Below are positions 11,580 through 23,016 of a DNA stretch of 64,000 nucleotides, one piece after another. Where the stretch lies: contig JAJNNY010000022.1 of assembly GCA_022453515.1 (NCBI GenBank), positions 248,001-312,000 of the forward strand, written 5' to 3'. The stretch is from Astrocystis sublimbata. Its lineage: Eukaryota > Ascomycota > Sordariomycetes > Xylariales > Xylariaceae. Below the pieces are notes generated by a model. It made no database searches. It was not told where the DNA came from and saw nothing but the letters and a program-made list of their open reading frames with translations. The translations under genes and the position numbers were made by a program. Positions within the stretch are counted from its first letter, which is position 1, and each line of letters opens with the position of its first letter.

Positions 11580-13263
11580 GGCGTTCTTAGTTATGGGTGT
11601 TGATGTGGCTGGTGGCGGATGGAGACGAAGAAGGTGAGAAGGTGAGAAGGTGTGGATGTTATATATTGATTGGTTTTCGGTGTAAGTGGCGCAGTGTTTC
11701 TCCAATCGAGGCGGTTGGCCGTATATTCTTTGTTGTTGGGGTCCCGAATATTTGTTGGTTGGTATCAAAGATGCGAGAATAGAAAAAGCCCAATCAACAA
11801 GAGCCGTCCAAGACAGAGAGACGGAAAGCGTAAGGAAGAATATGAGAGAGAAAGCGAAATGGAGAATATGGAAAGTGGCGAGATGGAAAATGGAGAGAGA
11901 GAAACAGAAGTTAGGAAATAAGCGAAAAAGGAAACGATTCCTCCGGAAGAGAGAAGACGATATAGAAATAAGACCTTTTTCGGTTGTGGTGGTGGAACAG
12001 CAGGAGAGGTCCGTCAAGCAAGGCTCGAATGCAGCCATCTCTTATAGTATATCGAATGTGCGCGCCTCTTTGTGCTCGCGCGGTGCGCGTAGCTGCGGAC
12101 TATACTCGTACGTTATTGGTGCCTCTGGCTAAATCGGGGAGCCAGCAGGTACAGTACACAGCAGTAGTAGGTAGCCTAGAACCAACGAACCAACGAACCA
12201 ACGACCTGCAGGCAGGGAACGGACAGAGGTCGTTGGTCCACCGTTGGCAGACCTGCTACATGCCCGCTCTCCATACGCATAGGCTCGTTCGGCTCGATAG
12301 GCCCAGCCATCCAGGCGCCAGGGTGCCAGGGACTGGAGGTGCGGACATGCAAGGTCGGCTGGGCTAGAGCTGGGCGGGTTAGCGACGCCAGCCGGGCAGC
12401 CAACGAACCGGCCAACCAGCCCTGCTAGCCAGCCGCCCTGCATGAGGGCTGTGTTGCGGGCGGTAGGGACAAAGAACTGACGGGAGGGAGGTCGGACGGG
12501 GTGGGGCTCCCGCCGGCAGAGCTACCTACCAGCACCCGATCCCCCCCCCAGAGTTAGAGGCGAGAGAGACGAAAGAGAGAGCTCGAGAGGGGCAAGAGAG
12601 GGGCTAGTTGCGCTAGACAGGGGTGGGCGATCTGCAGCTAAAATAGCGCGGCATGGGAGCATGGCTCTAGATCGATCTGTGATTGGCTTATAGTCTGAGC
12701 GCAAGCGCCGTGGCTACGGCTTGTTTCCCACCAACGCCTTTTCTGGGTCTCGACACCAGGCTGTTATCTCTCGCCTCTATCTAGCCACATGGTACCTTAG
12801 TGTGTTCAGACAATCTGGAAGGAGTTGCTCCCGACAAACGGCTTACTTTTTTTTTTTTGCGGTATACTAATGTGCAATGTGTGTCAGGTCATAGAATATC
12901 TGGCCATTTCTGTATGCAAACCTACCTACAGTGAGTTAGTAGGTACCTAGGTATCTCCGATAGGTACGAAGCCAAATCGTTGGTCGTCTTACGGCTGGAT
13001 CTATTCTTCAAAGGTTCGCACAACGAGAAGGGATCGGGATTTGTCAGAGATGACGTTGTTGTGGCTAACAATTCAAGAATCCTCGGGCCGCGGGGCAGTG
13101 TGGTTGGTGCCCAGGTGGCAAGCGACAAAGAAGACTCGAGCTGTTCGCATCTTTTTTTTTGTACGCATACTTCGCGCAGTTCCCGCTTTCCCGATCATCT
13201 GGGCACGAATAAAAGAGCAATGCCAGGCAGGTCGCCCCATGGCGGCCCAAATTAGCCCCGTGG

Positions 13264-13279
13264 TACTAGGTACCTAGTA
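13264..13279. repeat. Perfect 16-bp palindrome
   Basis: TACTAGGTACCTAGTA reads the same on both strands. It is the longest perfect example I saw of the TAGGTACCTA-type palindrome that recurs in noncoding DNA throughout the window (for example 986-999, about 12940-12955 and around 39900). The function is unknown. Confidence 0.8.
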
Positions 13280-13727
13280 TCTGCGGTGTGATGGGCTAAT
13301 TAATGTGACCGCCGGCTGCAGAAGCTCCCGCTCTGGCGGTAAGAACGGGATCAAAAATAGAAACAAATTAGCTGTGAGCTTCCAACGTGGAACCAGTTTC
13401 ACGAAACGCTCCAAATCTACGAGCCCGCTTTGAATCAAAGAGCTAGGCTCAGCCCTTTAATTCTATAGCTTTTACAACAGGCGCAAAGCCTCCCGTTAAA
13501 GTATTAAACTATAAAGTGAATAAGCAGGTCTCCGACCGTATAAACTATATGTACGAATACTAGGTATGTGTGTTGATTTAAGCCTAGAAGTCTAGATTTA
13601 AAGGGATATTCCTTGTACGTAGGCGTGGTAGCTAGCTATATAAGCGAGGGGTAGGGTTTTTTCGTAACGGTTACTGCATTGGTCACAGAGCTTGTAACTG
13701 TCTCCCAAAATCTATGACCATGTCTGA

Positions 13728-14063
13728 ATTTCGTGACAGTCCCTGTGACATTTACGCCCCTAAGACCACTTTTTAGCCCAAAAGGGTTTGAAGTGCCACA
13801 TAGTCTCGAAACCTAGGACTGTTACTAGCCAATCAAGCCCCTTATAGCCTTAAGACCGTCACGGCTCGCCGTGATCGTCTGTATTCCTGTGATTGTCACG
13901 GAATCCTAAGACCGTCACAGAGCCCACGCAGCCCACGCAGCCCACCTACCTACCTACCTACTTATATATGGAAGGCACGTACGAAATAATAATAAAAATG
14001 GAAGGCTCGTCGAACTTAGAGGCCTTATCGAGGCTGTGAGCCTGTCTGTGACGGTCACGAAAT
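13728..14063. mobile_element. 336-bp element with terminal inverted repeats
   Basis: Left end 13728-13741 (ATTTCGTGACAGTC) and right end 14050-14063 are inverted repeats matching at 13 of 14 bases. Inside, TAAGACCGTCAC occurs twice directly (13851 and 13907), with a related TAAGACCAC at 13761. A 9-bp tandem (GCCCACGCA) and a CTAC run occupy about 13922-13960. There is no ORF of note. The structure suggests a small non-autonomous DNA transposon or a transposon end pair. No target-site duplication was recognised, so the exact ends are uncertain. Confidence 0.4.
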
Positions 14064-14543
14064 GACCCTACCTACGTGAGCCGCTCTAATTTTAAGAGGT
14101 TGATGTGCGGCTCTAAATCTATTAAGCCGCTCATACGGCGGAACGTTTAGTATTTGGACTGTTGCGTGTTGTATTAGATCTACCAAAAAATGGGATGTAA
14201 AAGAATATGTCGAATCTTCGGGAACATTCCTTTCCCAGGGTGCATTCTTTCCATGCAGGTGGCTCGTAATTATCGACTGCAATACCAAACTCTATTCTGA
14301 AGCCAGAGTATTTGAAAGCGGCAAGACACCCGCGTCTGGATTTTTCATCTTCTTCCGCTTCACAACCTTTCCCCACTTCTGTCTTGCACGTTCCTATTGA
14401 ATATTCGCTTCTTCCACCAAAATCTGCAATTCTTATCGATCTGGTCGGATCAAATTGTAGCAAGCTTCATACGCAAGGCACCATCAATTCCAAAATCTCT
14501 GCAATAATACTCTAGTCTCTAAAACTGGGAGTCAAAGAACACA

Positions 14544-15551
14544 ATGTCTGCCTTTCCACCGCAATTCCAGATCTTATCAGATCTTCACCTCGAAACACCA
14601 ATACTTCAACCACTCTACAAAACTTTTCAGGTCCGCATCGTTGGCAGTTACGTATTCCTCCTAGGGGACATCGGCCTTGTTATACACGACGCGCTTTTCG
14701 ACTTTCTCCAAAACCTATTAATAAAGAACCGCGGCTGTCGGTTTTTCTATATCCTAGGCAACCACGAGCCCTACGGGACCACGTTAACCAATGCTATCGT
14801 GCGGCTTAGGGCGTTTGAGGAAGAGGCCTGACAGCGGTATGGGGGACGATTCATATTTCTTAACCGGGACCGCTTCGATATCGACGCCAGCATCACAGTC
14901 CTCGGGTGTACGTTGTGGACCAACGTAGATAAGGAGCAAGCTACGGAAGTGTGCGCGCGTCTCACAGACTTCCAATCGAAAGGGATTCGCGATTGGTCGC
15001 TCGAAACTCATTTGGACGAGCATTCGAAAGATAAAAATTGGTTAAATACCCAAGTCCAAAAAATCGAAAAGGAAGAGCCGCAGCGCCAGATTATCATCGC
15101 TACACACCACTCACCAACGCTTGATTCGAGGGCTATAGATCCTACGCATCAAGGAAGTAGCGTATCATCAGCATTCGCGACGGATATGTTATCAACAGAT
15201 CCTTGCGGGATATCTCCAGCAGTCAAAGTATGGGTTTTCGGCCATACACATTACAATTGCGGCTTCCGTGATGCGACTGGCAAATTAGTAGTCGCAAACC
15301 AAAGGGGATATGGAAAAGCAGAAATTCAAGAGCTTCTCATCGAAGCAGACGGCAACGGATTCAGCATTGTCAACAACCCCTTACGAAACACGAAGATGGC
15401 TCCGAACACGTCCCAATCCCAAATGTCTAAAACAACAACGCCCAAACCAGCAAAAATCAAGCCCGCCACCAAACGCCACTTATCATTCCTCCACCGGACA
15501 GCCAATTGTGTCCCACGAATCAGACGACTGTGGTCTCGCACGACGGAATGA
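14544..15551 (+). pseudogene. Calcineurin-type metallophosphoesterase interrupted by one in-frame TGA
   Basis: A 336-codon frame from ATG 14544 to the stop at 15549-15551 encodes a metallophosphoesterase, but codon 96 (14829-14831) is TGA. Metal-binding motifs flank the break: SDLHLE near residue 15, LLGDIG, then ILGNHEPYG before the stop, and THHSPT and FGHTHYN after it. Sequence continues in the same frame on both sides with no shift (EEEA, stop, QRYGGRFIFLNRD). No splice pair that would remove the stop is evident. The gene is therefore either inactivated by a single nonsense change (for example CGA to TGA) or contains a sequencing error. Readthrough cannot be excluded. The product would be a cytosolic phosphoesterase of unknown substrate. 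It overlaps the end of the convergent nucleotidyltransferase-like fragment. Confidence 0.75.
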
Positions 15552-16090
15552 TTGAACGAAACTCGTCGTGAGTAGGGGGAGAACGCCGTAGCCGATAACC
15601 TCACCAGCCGATGCCGCCAAACTTAACAAAAACACCAGGTCGTCACTGTTAGTCCGGCCCTTTCTCAACTTCCGGCCGTAGTCGGACAAGGCGGCGATCT
15701 TGCTTTCGAGCAAACACGGGATGGGAGCGACTCTGGCGAGGGTGACGTGCTGCGAAGCAGCCGCGGCCGGAAATCCGGAAATTTCGATCTTGCTGGGGGT
15801 TGACGACGTCGACGTTGAAGTTTTTGCCCCCATGCCCCTTGTAATATAGCGAAGCGAGTCGCGTCTCCCCAAAGTTGTCGTCCTGCGCGAGCAACTTTCG
15901 CGCCAACTCAACATCCTTGTCGGCTACCAGGATGTCGAAGTCGCAGGTCTGCCGATCGGTCTTGCCCAAGGACCAGATCGCAGCCGCGCCAACAACTCGA
16001 TAGTCAACGCGGGCCACTGGAGTAGTCAACGCGTGATGAGCGGCGGTTAGGCCCCGGCGAAGGGTGTCCTCGGGGAGATAATCATGGCTC
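15483..16090 (-). pseudogene. Nucleotidyltransferase-fold protein with a frameshift
   Basis: Minus-strand sequence from about 16090 reads LRRGLTAAHHALTTPVARVDYRVVGAAA in segments, then IWSLG, DRQTCDFDILVADKD and YYKGHGGKNFNVDVVNP. This resembles the MNT/AbiEii-like nucleotidyltransferase fold, with G-A-A followed by R-x-T-x-D-x-D. At a run of five G on the plus strand (15795-15799) the frame must shift by one base. The adjacent frame then continues with KIEISGFPAAAASQHVTLA, PIPCLLESKIAALSDYGRK and TNSDDLVFLLSLAAS, the family's carboxy half. Removing one base of the homopolymer would restore continuity. No in-frame ATG was found at the amino end and a stop sits just upstream, so an exon is missing or lost. 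Family assignment rests on motif memory only. Confidence 0.5.
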
Positions 16091-16099
16091 GATTAAATC

Positions 16100-19000
16100 G
16101 TCAACACATCAACACCACGGATCATCAAAGAGAATAATCGACACCAAAATGGGACGTCTTCTGTCACGTAGGAGAGTACGTGATCACTGTCACGCAGAAT
16201 GGGTCTAGAGGGGGCACTGGATAGTCCCACTTCTCCGTGATACCTTGTGAAGTAAAGGAGGAAAAGGCTTACCTGACGATGGCGTCTCGGAGTGATGGTG
16301 GTGCTGCGGGAGAGGGAGAGGGAGTTTCCGGGGTGAAAAATCGTTGGCGCCGCCACGAGAGATGAAGAGGAGCCATTGTAACTTTGCTTATCGGATTTTA
16401 TAATCAGAACTATATACTTGATAAAACAAGTCAAAACACGGTTACAATAACACAACGTCCATCACCCAGAGATGGACAATGATCGTGAACATAACTACTG
16501 TATGGGGTCGATTTTATCTACATAGCATTATCGCTACCGGATTATCATTCAAAGTTTCGTAAACAAGCTCATGACCCTGACAGACAACACCAAAGTTAAA
16601 TATCTGGAGTCAGAGATCGTGACTCCAATTGTGACTGCCATGTAAACAAACCTCCTGAGCCGAGCTCATTGATGCATCTCGCGGCCACAATCACACGAAA
16701 CAAAATAGAACAATATATATGTTGGGACTGCCTGCACGAGATATCCTTATGCAAGCCAAGCTCGTTAGAAGACCAAAGGGACGAGAAATAGATATAGATT
16801 CTTGTTGATGCTCGTCAGTTGCTGCGTTGGACCAACGCAATGCCCTCTTCAATCCCCTCCCCAATATTACTACTCGGTTACTTGCTTATTGTTACATTCG
16901 TCTTCATTCACACTTACTTAACGTCCCTCTCGTTCTCGTCCCCAGCACCCACCTGGCTGCTTACAAGACTTGACGCTGCAGGCAGGATCAAGGTATGGAC
17001 CAGACCTGCCGAAGAAGACGACAATGGCACGTAGTTTTTGGCACATCTAGCTCGTGCCTGCACACATGGTAGCGATGCGGGCGAGACCAAGACGGCTAGT
17101 TCGCGCAGGCCAAGCCAGGTGCGTCGTTGAACCACCTTCGCGCCGGCGTCTGAGGTTTGCGGGGAAAGAGAGTAGTTTTGGTGTGGGTGGGTGGGCAGCT
17201 AGGTAAGGTACATTGAATTCCAAGTATCTACTCCCTACTAGCCGCCCTCCAATCTCTCGGCCATGCACACAGAGATCAGGATGCATCCCCATCCCTGTTC
17301 CTGCGCGCCAAACAATAACGGGCTCTACCTATTGCGCAACGACACGGGCCAATCACAACGTCTGGTGTGGTGGCAGCGGAATTTCCTTCCTCCTTGTTCC
17401 CTTCTGCGAGGTAAACATGCTGTCTCCATCTCGGCTAGCTTGACCTCTGTATCTATGCATTTGCAGATCCTCGAAAGCTGCCTGGCTTGGAAGCTGCCAC
17501 TGCTGTGACCCTGAGGTTGTTGGGGTTTGGAGAGAATACGTGTTGCTTGTATTGAGTGAGTGAGTGTATTATGCGAACATGACGAATGAAAATGAATACT
17601 ACGCTGCACTACGTATCTAACTGCTCCCTGGAGATGACACATGTGGCACGAGATCAAGTATCCATCCGGCGCAGCAGATCAGTCGATCTTCGCGTCGGGA
17701 ATCAGAGCCATCTTATAGCTGATCATATATGTAGGAGCATCTCTGATGGCCGCACCCTTGCTTTTATGATCTTTGCGAGATGCTAAGTGCAGGCCGCAAT
17801 ACAACGAAGATGGTGTAGGCAGTAAAAGTTGTTTACATACATGCAGGTCACTATAGAAAGTGTACCTAGCGACGTGCTCTTGAAAACCGATGATAATAAT
17901 GAGGCCCAATCCCAAGGCAAGCGTTATGAGATGTTGTATCCCGATGCTACTACGTGGCACACCATCAGTCAACTCGTATGATTCAAGACCCGGGTGACGA
18001 AGCTTTCCACAACCTTTGACCTTGCAATTGTTTAAGCATAACGTTTTAAGCACAATCTAGATTGCAATTATTGATATGCAACCAGTTTCGAGATTGCGTC
18101 AGGGGTAGTCTATCGCCGACCTGGCCAGGCATCTTTCTGGGTCAGTTTAGACTTCAACCCTCGTGTTGTATGTAACATTGACCGGGAGGTAATTTGACCA
18201 GTGGGTTCAAACAACCAAAGAGCTGATGTGTAATCGACAGTGCTGAAGTCATGACCTCGCTGCCCATTACTGAAAGTGTGCTGCTTGAGCAGTGTCCCAG
18301 AGGCCTCAAAGTCGGCAGGACAAAACACCTTACGTTAGAGGCATCGGGTTGAATGGACAGACATACACAGGCTTCCCGGCTCAGGTTGGATGTTTTTTTC
18401 CCCATTCGTCAAGAAGCTATAGTCTTGCTTGGTCATGTCTCTTGTCTTTCATTGGCACAGTGTCATAGCAATATGCAAGTAGAAATCCTGGCGACTGTGT
18501 TTTATCTATACTCGGGAACAGCCCATGGTGCTCTAAGGTATGTTTCACCTTACTGCTGGGATTTGAAGTAGATTTCCCTTACCACAGCAGAAAGTATGTT
18601 ACAGTACTCCTTCCTCATTGCCACATGCTGTGGAGACATTCCCCAACTCCCTCAGCTTGCTTTTCAAGCATGCCCCTATCATAGCGACCTCTCGTCCTCA
18701 TGTCACAAACGACCCATTGGCTCTCAAAAGTCTTCTGACGGAGCTCTGCTACCACCGCCACCTTGATGGGCTAGGTAGACTGTCGTGGCGCTACCGTTCG
18801 TGTATGGAGCCTCAAGGTCATGTTGTTTAAGCGCAGATTGGATGATGACCTTCCACATTGTGTCAGGGAAAGTCTCATTCAGGCGTGATGGCAACAATCC
18901 ATTGGATACCCATCCTGATTGATTGCCACTGTTGGTTTCGCCCCTTCGTCTCCATCCCTTCTCCTATGATGCCAGCTGTCAATCCTTAACACGATCTCGC

Positions 19001-20413
19001 CATTATAATGTTAGTCAAGTTCCACTTTGCATTCCATGAACGGCTAGTACATCCATCTACTCCTTCCTATACGTAGCGAAGCATGCTCTCTGTGTGCCTG
19101 GAACATCGATTCGAACCTCATTCGGAGCTTAGCCGAAGGGTACTACGCAGTCTCAAAGGACCGTGTTGCACGAGCGGCCCGATAGGACCAGAGCTGCCGA
19201 GACTCGTGATAGCATCCTAGCGAATCCCCGACTGAAGCGATTCCCAATTCAAAGAATATTTCATAACGCTCGCTGAGCTTGCGAGAGATTCTATGTGTTC
19301 TTATCTGCCCAGTAGATATACGCAGGACTGCCAAAGCCAAAGTAGCTGGGCACGAGAACATTCGTTCCTCCTATTCTGACATCAAGCTCGCGGAAGAGAA
19401 TGAGGAGAGACGCAAGTATCCTTTATCTTTGCTTCAATCTTTCATTTTGCCTGAAATGTACGCTAGTCACCCCGTCGCTCCGATTATAATGCCACGCTGA
19501 CTCTTGTGTAAGTAAGCCTTGTTTCGCCTGGCTCCTACATTGAAAGAACCTAGAGGCATTCACGACCTTTATATGGTTAAACAGCTTTATAGACTTTGAA
19601 ACGAATATGAAGAATATATATATATATAGCGATCCATATGATTTTTATACCTAAGTATGGTTTTATTTCGCAAGCGTGGGCATGTGATGGTTTGTATTTA
19701 TGTTAGTCATAACTAGTTTGCTATAAATCGACAACCCGTGGCGACGAAGGCAGAATTCGCTTTCGTTACGCCGTGACGGCTAGTCACTCTTCTCCAGCAG
19801 ATAATCTTAACGCTCATCTTCCAGTGCGCCATCTGTGCGCCTGTGCCTCTACAACTTTATACCAGCACAGGTACTTTTTGCCCGTGTAGGTGAGCATGCA
19901 TAAGCCCCCATAGCATCGGGGATCTCGGCATCATGTCTAGCCACATGTCCATTTAGGTGTTCGCAGGCGTAGATGAAGATGAATGGAAGTACCCGATAGT
20001 CGCAAAGCAAGACAGTCATGGACCGACCGTGCTGGGTGGCATGTTCTGTCTGAGCAGCTCCAGAATTTTGTTGCCTTTGCTCTGGCTATCTAGCTAACAG
20101 TGTGTGTTGTGGTCAAAGCTTCCGTAGTGGTAGCGCCTGTTGTTGATGGTCAGTCTGTAAGTGGACCAGACTGCCTCTGTAAGACGAAGGCACAACCTGT
20201 AGGTGGATTCCATATTTGCTATAGTGGTGGCCGCCAGGCCGCCACGGTTCGATAGATTACGAGATGATGGCGTCCCTACATCTCTGTCACCCTGGTGGAA
20301 TTTTTTGACGATATATTTGATCGCCCGATTCTCTACAGCCGATGTGGCCGTCTTGCAATAGCCTCAACACTGTCGTCAGCGGACATCTTGTTCGAATGTG
20401 GGCAATTGTGAGA
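16100..20413. other. Long gene-poor stretch
   Basis: About 4.3 kb without a recognisable gene. An AT microsatellite lies at about 19612-19628. A short ORF with one hydrophobic helix occurs at 16840-17034 (separate entry). A TTCGAACC-like string near 19110 was checked as a tRNA B-box and rejected. Other ORFs here are short and have no family features. Confidence 0.45.
16840..17034 (+). CDS. Possible small single-pass membrane protein
   Basis: An ATG at 16840 opens a 64-residue frame whose residues about 8-27 are strongly hydrophobic (ILLLGYLLIVTFVFI, then HTYL), followed by a polar tail rich in Asp and Glu. This is compatible with a signal anchor or single membrane helix. There is no homology that I recognise, no intron evidence and no conserved neighbour. 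Chance is a good alternative. Confidence 0.15.
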   Translation: MPSSIPSPILLLGYLLIVTFVFIHTYLTSLSFSSPAPTWLLTRLDAAGRIKVWTRPAEEDDNGT

Positions 20414-22033
20414 TCATTCGGGGTTCTCGCCTCTGCCGCCAGTAGGCTTCCCCTCACGAGTCGTTAGTGACTCCGTGATCCCCAATAACTGTCTCAAGGT
20501 CCCTTCAGCATAGCTCTTCTTTCTCCGTGGCTTTTGCTCCGGCTGCGACGGGCCTGTCACGAATGAGCCTTTCCAAGGGATACTGAACCGAAACCCGCCC
20601 AAAAGGCCGGAGTGCTCCCTCGGTTCTTCCGGGGTCGTGATCGAGGCAGCAGCGACTGACTTAGACTGCGTGACGATTAGTACTCTTCGACGGGCAAATA
20701 CCTCCATTTGACATGCTTAGGCTATGAATAGATTAAGACATACCACGGAAACGTAAGTTTGCTCTTTCGCAGAGGGCCGAATATTTCTGTCTTCGCTCAA
20801 TATGCTTTCACCGGTGGTCGTACTGACGAGGTGGTTATGAGAGGTCTCTGGAATGGCTGGTTCGCCTACCAGATTGGTGCTCGAGGTCCGCGGTTGTGGT
20901 GGATCGGGGCGGTCGTGGGTTTGGGTACGAGTGTGATCTAGGATGGCTGCAGCTAAGGTAGACCTAGTCTTCGAGTGCTTGTTCGTACTTTCCCCCTGGT
21001 TCTCACTGCTCGCCTGGGCCTCGGTGGTGTCGGCACTTCCAGTTCCTTCTGGACTGGAATTTGGAAATCGACCGCGCACCTGAGCTGCAATCTCGGCAGC
21101 CGGTCTCCTCTTGCTTCTGTCGTCGTCCGAGGAGCGGCTAGAGCTGATGATGGTCTCCAGGGTACCGTATGCGGCGCTCTTCCGTCGAATCGCCCTCCTT
21201 CTTCCCTGCGTGGTGCTGGCATGCTCATCGTCGATGGATGGAGCCTGTAGGGTCGGACCTGTGTTATCTGGGCCCGGGATGTCTGTCGATACCGAGGCCG
21301 AGACTCCGAAGCCAGCACCAGAGCCATGCGGGGCCACATGAATCTCATACTGGTTACTCAGCGAGTACCGCGATCGGGCACAGATGTCAGCAATGCGGTC
21401 CAGATCGGCACCAATATCTTGTTCCAGTTCTGCCATTATGCTCTTGAAGCTGAAGGCTTCGAGGGGCGGCAGTTTCACGTCATCTCCAGCGGATGGTCGT
21501 CCACCGATGAAGGACGGGATGAGGGTCACGGCGAATCCCTGGCGGTGACGACGGCTGCGACCAGGGGGCCCACTGGGGCGGCTCTGGCCGGCCGGGGTAG
21601 CGTTCTGACGAGAGGCGGAACGGGCTCGTTTGGATGGTGATAGAGGGCCGGAATAGGTGCGGACAAGGACTGGCTGGGAGTAGGTGCCAGTGGTGGTGCC
21701 AGGGACGGTTCCGGGGATGGTGCCAGGAATGGTGACGGCAGCGCTCGGCGGCGGACCGGAAGACTTGGTGGAGTATGAAGGCCGAGGCACGGGTTGTGTG
21801 CGGCTCAGCTCTCGAAGAGCGGTGGTGCGATCGGCGGCGGTGGCATCGCTCAGGGGGACGGGTCGCCCACGAGCGGTACTCGCCACCAGTGAGACGGACG
21901 AGGTGTTGGGCTGCGACAACGGGGGAAGCCGGGAGGCGGCTGCGAAGCGAGACGATATCGAGGCGGGCGCGGCGGGCGCGTGAGGGCGGTGCCGTGGGTT
22001 CGCGGCCGCGTGGTCGGATGTGGTCGACGCCAT
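20414..22033 (-). CDS. Unidentified serine/proline-rich, mostly disordered protein
   Basis: Two exons (22033-20744 and 20665-20414) join in phase 0 through a 78-bp GT-AG intron with a TACTAATC branch site, giving 513 residues. I do not recognise the family. The amino half is low complexity, with repeated PGT units (IPGTIPGTVPGT) around residues 100-115 and a basic SKRARSASRQ patch that could act as a nuclear signal. A better-ordered segment follows: LPPLEAFSFKSIMAELEQDI, GADLDRIADICARSRYSLSNQYE. The end of exon 2 (GLLGGFRFSIPWKGSF and KKSYAEGTLRQLLGI) is also compact. The start is the ATG of MASTTSD. Longer readings need a non-ATG start. Its start lies about 1 kb from the stop of the PMP3-type gene, in the same orientation. 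Confidence 0.65.
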
Positions 22034-23016
22034 ACTGTACTGACGGGCGTGGCCGGGAAGTGGAATTGGTCGTTGTTCTCTGTGTCCCGAGGCGATGGCG
22101 ATCGAGAAGATGGAAGTCGCAGAAGCAGTCCAGACATCAATCAAGCCCAAGCCATGTTTGTCGGTGTAGGTTCCAGAGATCCAGAGGATCCGTTGCGGCG
22201 TTGCGGTGTGCGCGCATCAATTGGTGCGGTTCCCTGTTGGCAGGTCGGAACTGTGCCAACGATGGACGTTCTGCTGAAACGGCAGCGGGCTGGTCAACTT
22301 CGTGGTGTTCTCCGAGTGGTCGGATTGCGCATTGGATTTGCATGGGTTGAGCAACCGTGGGCGATGGAACGGCTCATCATCAGCCCAGCTGGAGGAGATG
22401 GGGGTCCCTCATTGGCTGCGTCCTGCTTATTCCGGCCGCTTTTGGCGGGGGAGGGGCGAGCCCAGGTGCCCGTCTAGCGTCCGCCACCTTCGCTACCAGC
22501 ATGAGCTAAGTACCCAGGTATCTACTTAATCCATTTCGCAACTGGATTCGCGCTGATTAACACCGAATCTACTCCGCCACCTGCAGGTTTCAATGAAGGA
22601 AATACAACCATACCAGGTATCGATGACAATCATGCTGATGGGTATTATATGCCACACTCTCTTTTTTTCTTCTTTTTTTTCTTTTTCTCTCTCTCACTTT
22701 CTTTTCAATCAAGTATACTAAAGTCTGTCGAGCTGAACCGTCGTACAATATATACGCAAATAGGACCGACCCACAGTCACGAGAGAAGCGAAGTCCAAAT
22801 CCAAGTACGGGCGGGTAGGGTATGTACACAGGTACGAGCGGTGCAACGCCATTTCTCCACTAGAACGCCAAGAGACCGCTAGGCATCAACATTGCCATTT
22901 CGTCATTCGCATTGAAACCATCATCCCTCGCCTCGGGGCCTCGGTTCCTCAGCCTTCATTTGCCTTCACAAAGTCGGTGCTCTGCCATGTCCCTCCTTTC
23001 TGAGCTCTCCCGCCTC
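22034..23016. other. Spacer between the orphan gene and the PMP3-type gene
   Basis: It should contain the promoter of the minus-strand orphan gene and the 3' UTR of the PMP3-type gene. A T/CT-rich tract lies at about 22650-22710. I saw no gene. Confidence 0.45.

Larger units (their letters stand above)
11580..14543. other. Gene-poor, repeat-bearing stretch
   Basis: Nearly 3 kb without a recognisable gene. From the left it contains the probable promoter of the DUF3455 gene, purine-rich on the plus strand (about 11780-11960), an AACGAACC tandem at 12177-12203 and GA-rich sequence at 12555-12605. A T-run lies near 12847-12858, TAGGTACCTA palindromes at 12940-12955 and 13264-13279, and the inverted-repeat element at 13728-14063 (separate entry). 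A stem-loop GCGGCT...AGCCGC lies near 14107-14130. The stretch from about 13340 is AT-richer than the flanking genes. Confidence 0.5.

Noticed and set aside
19090..19175. Possible tRNA on the minus strand (GGTTCGAATC-like B box)
   Set aside because: No matching A box, acceptor stem or anticodon arm could be folded around it by eye.
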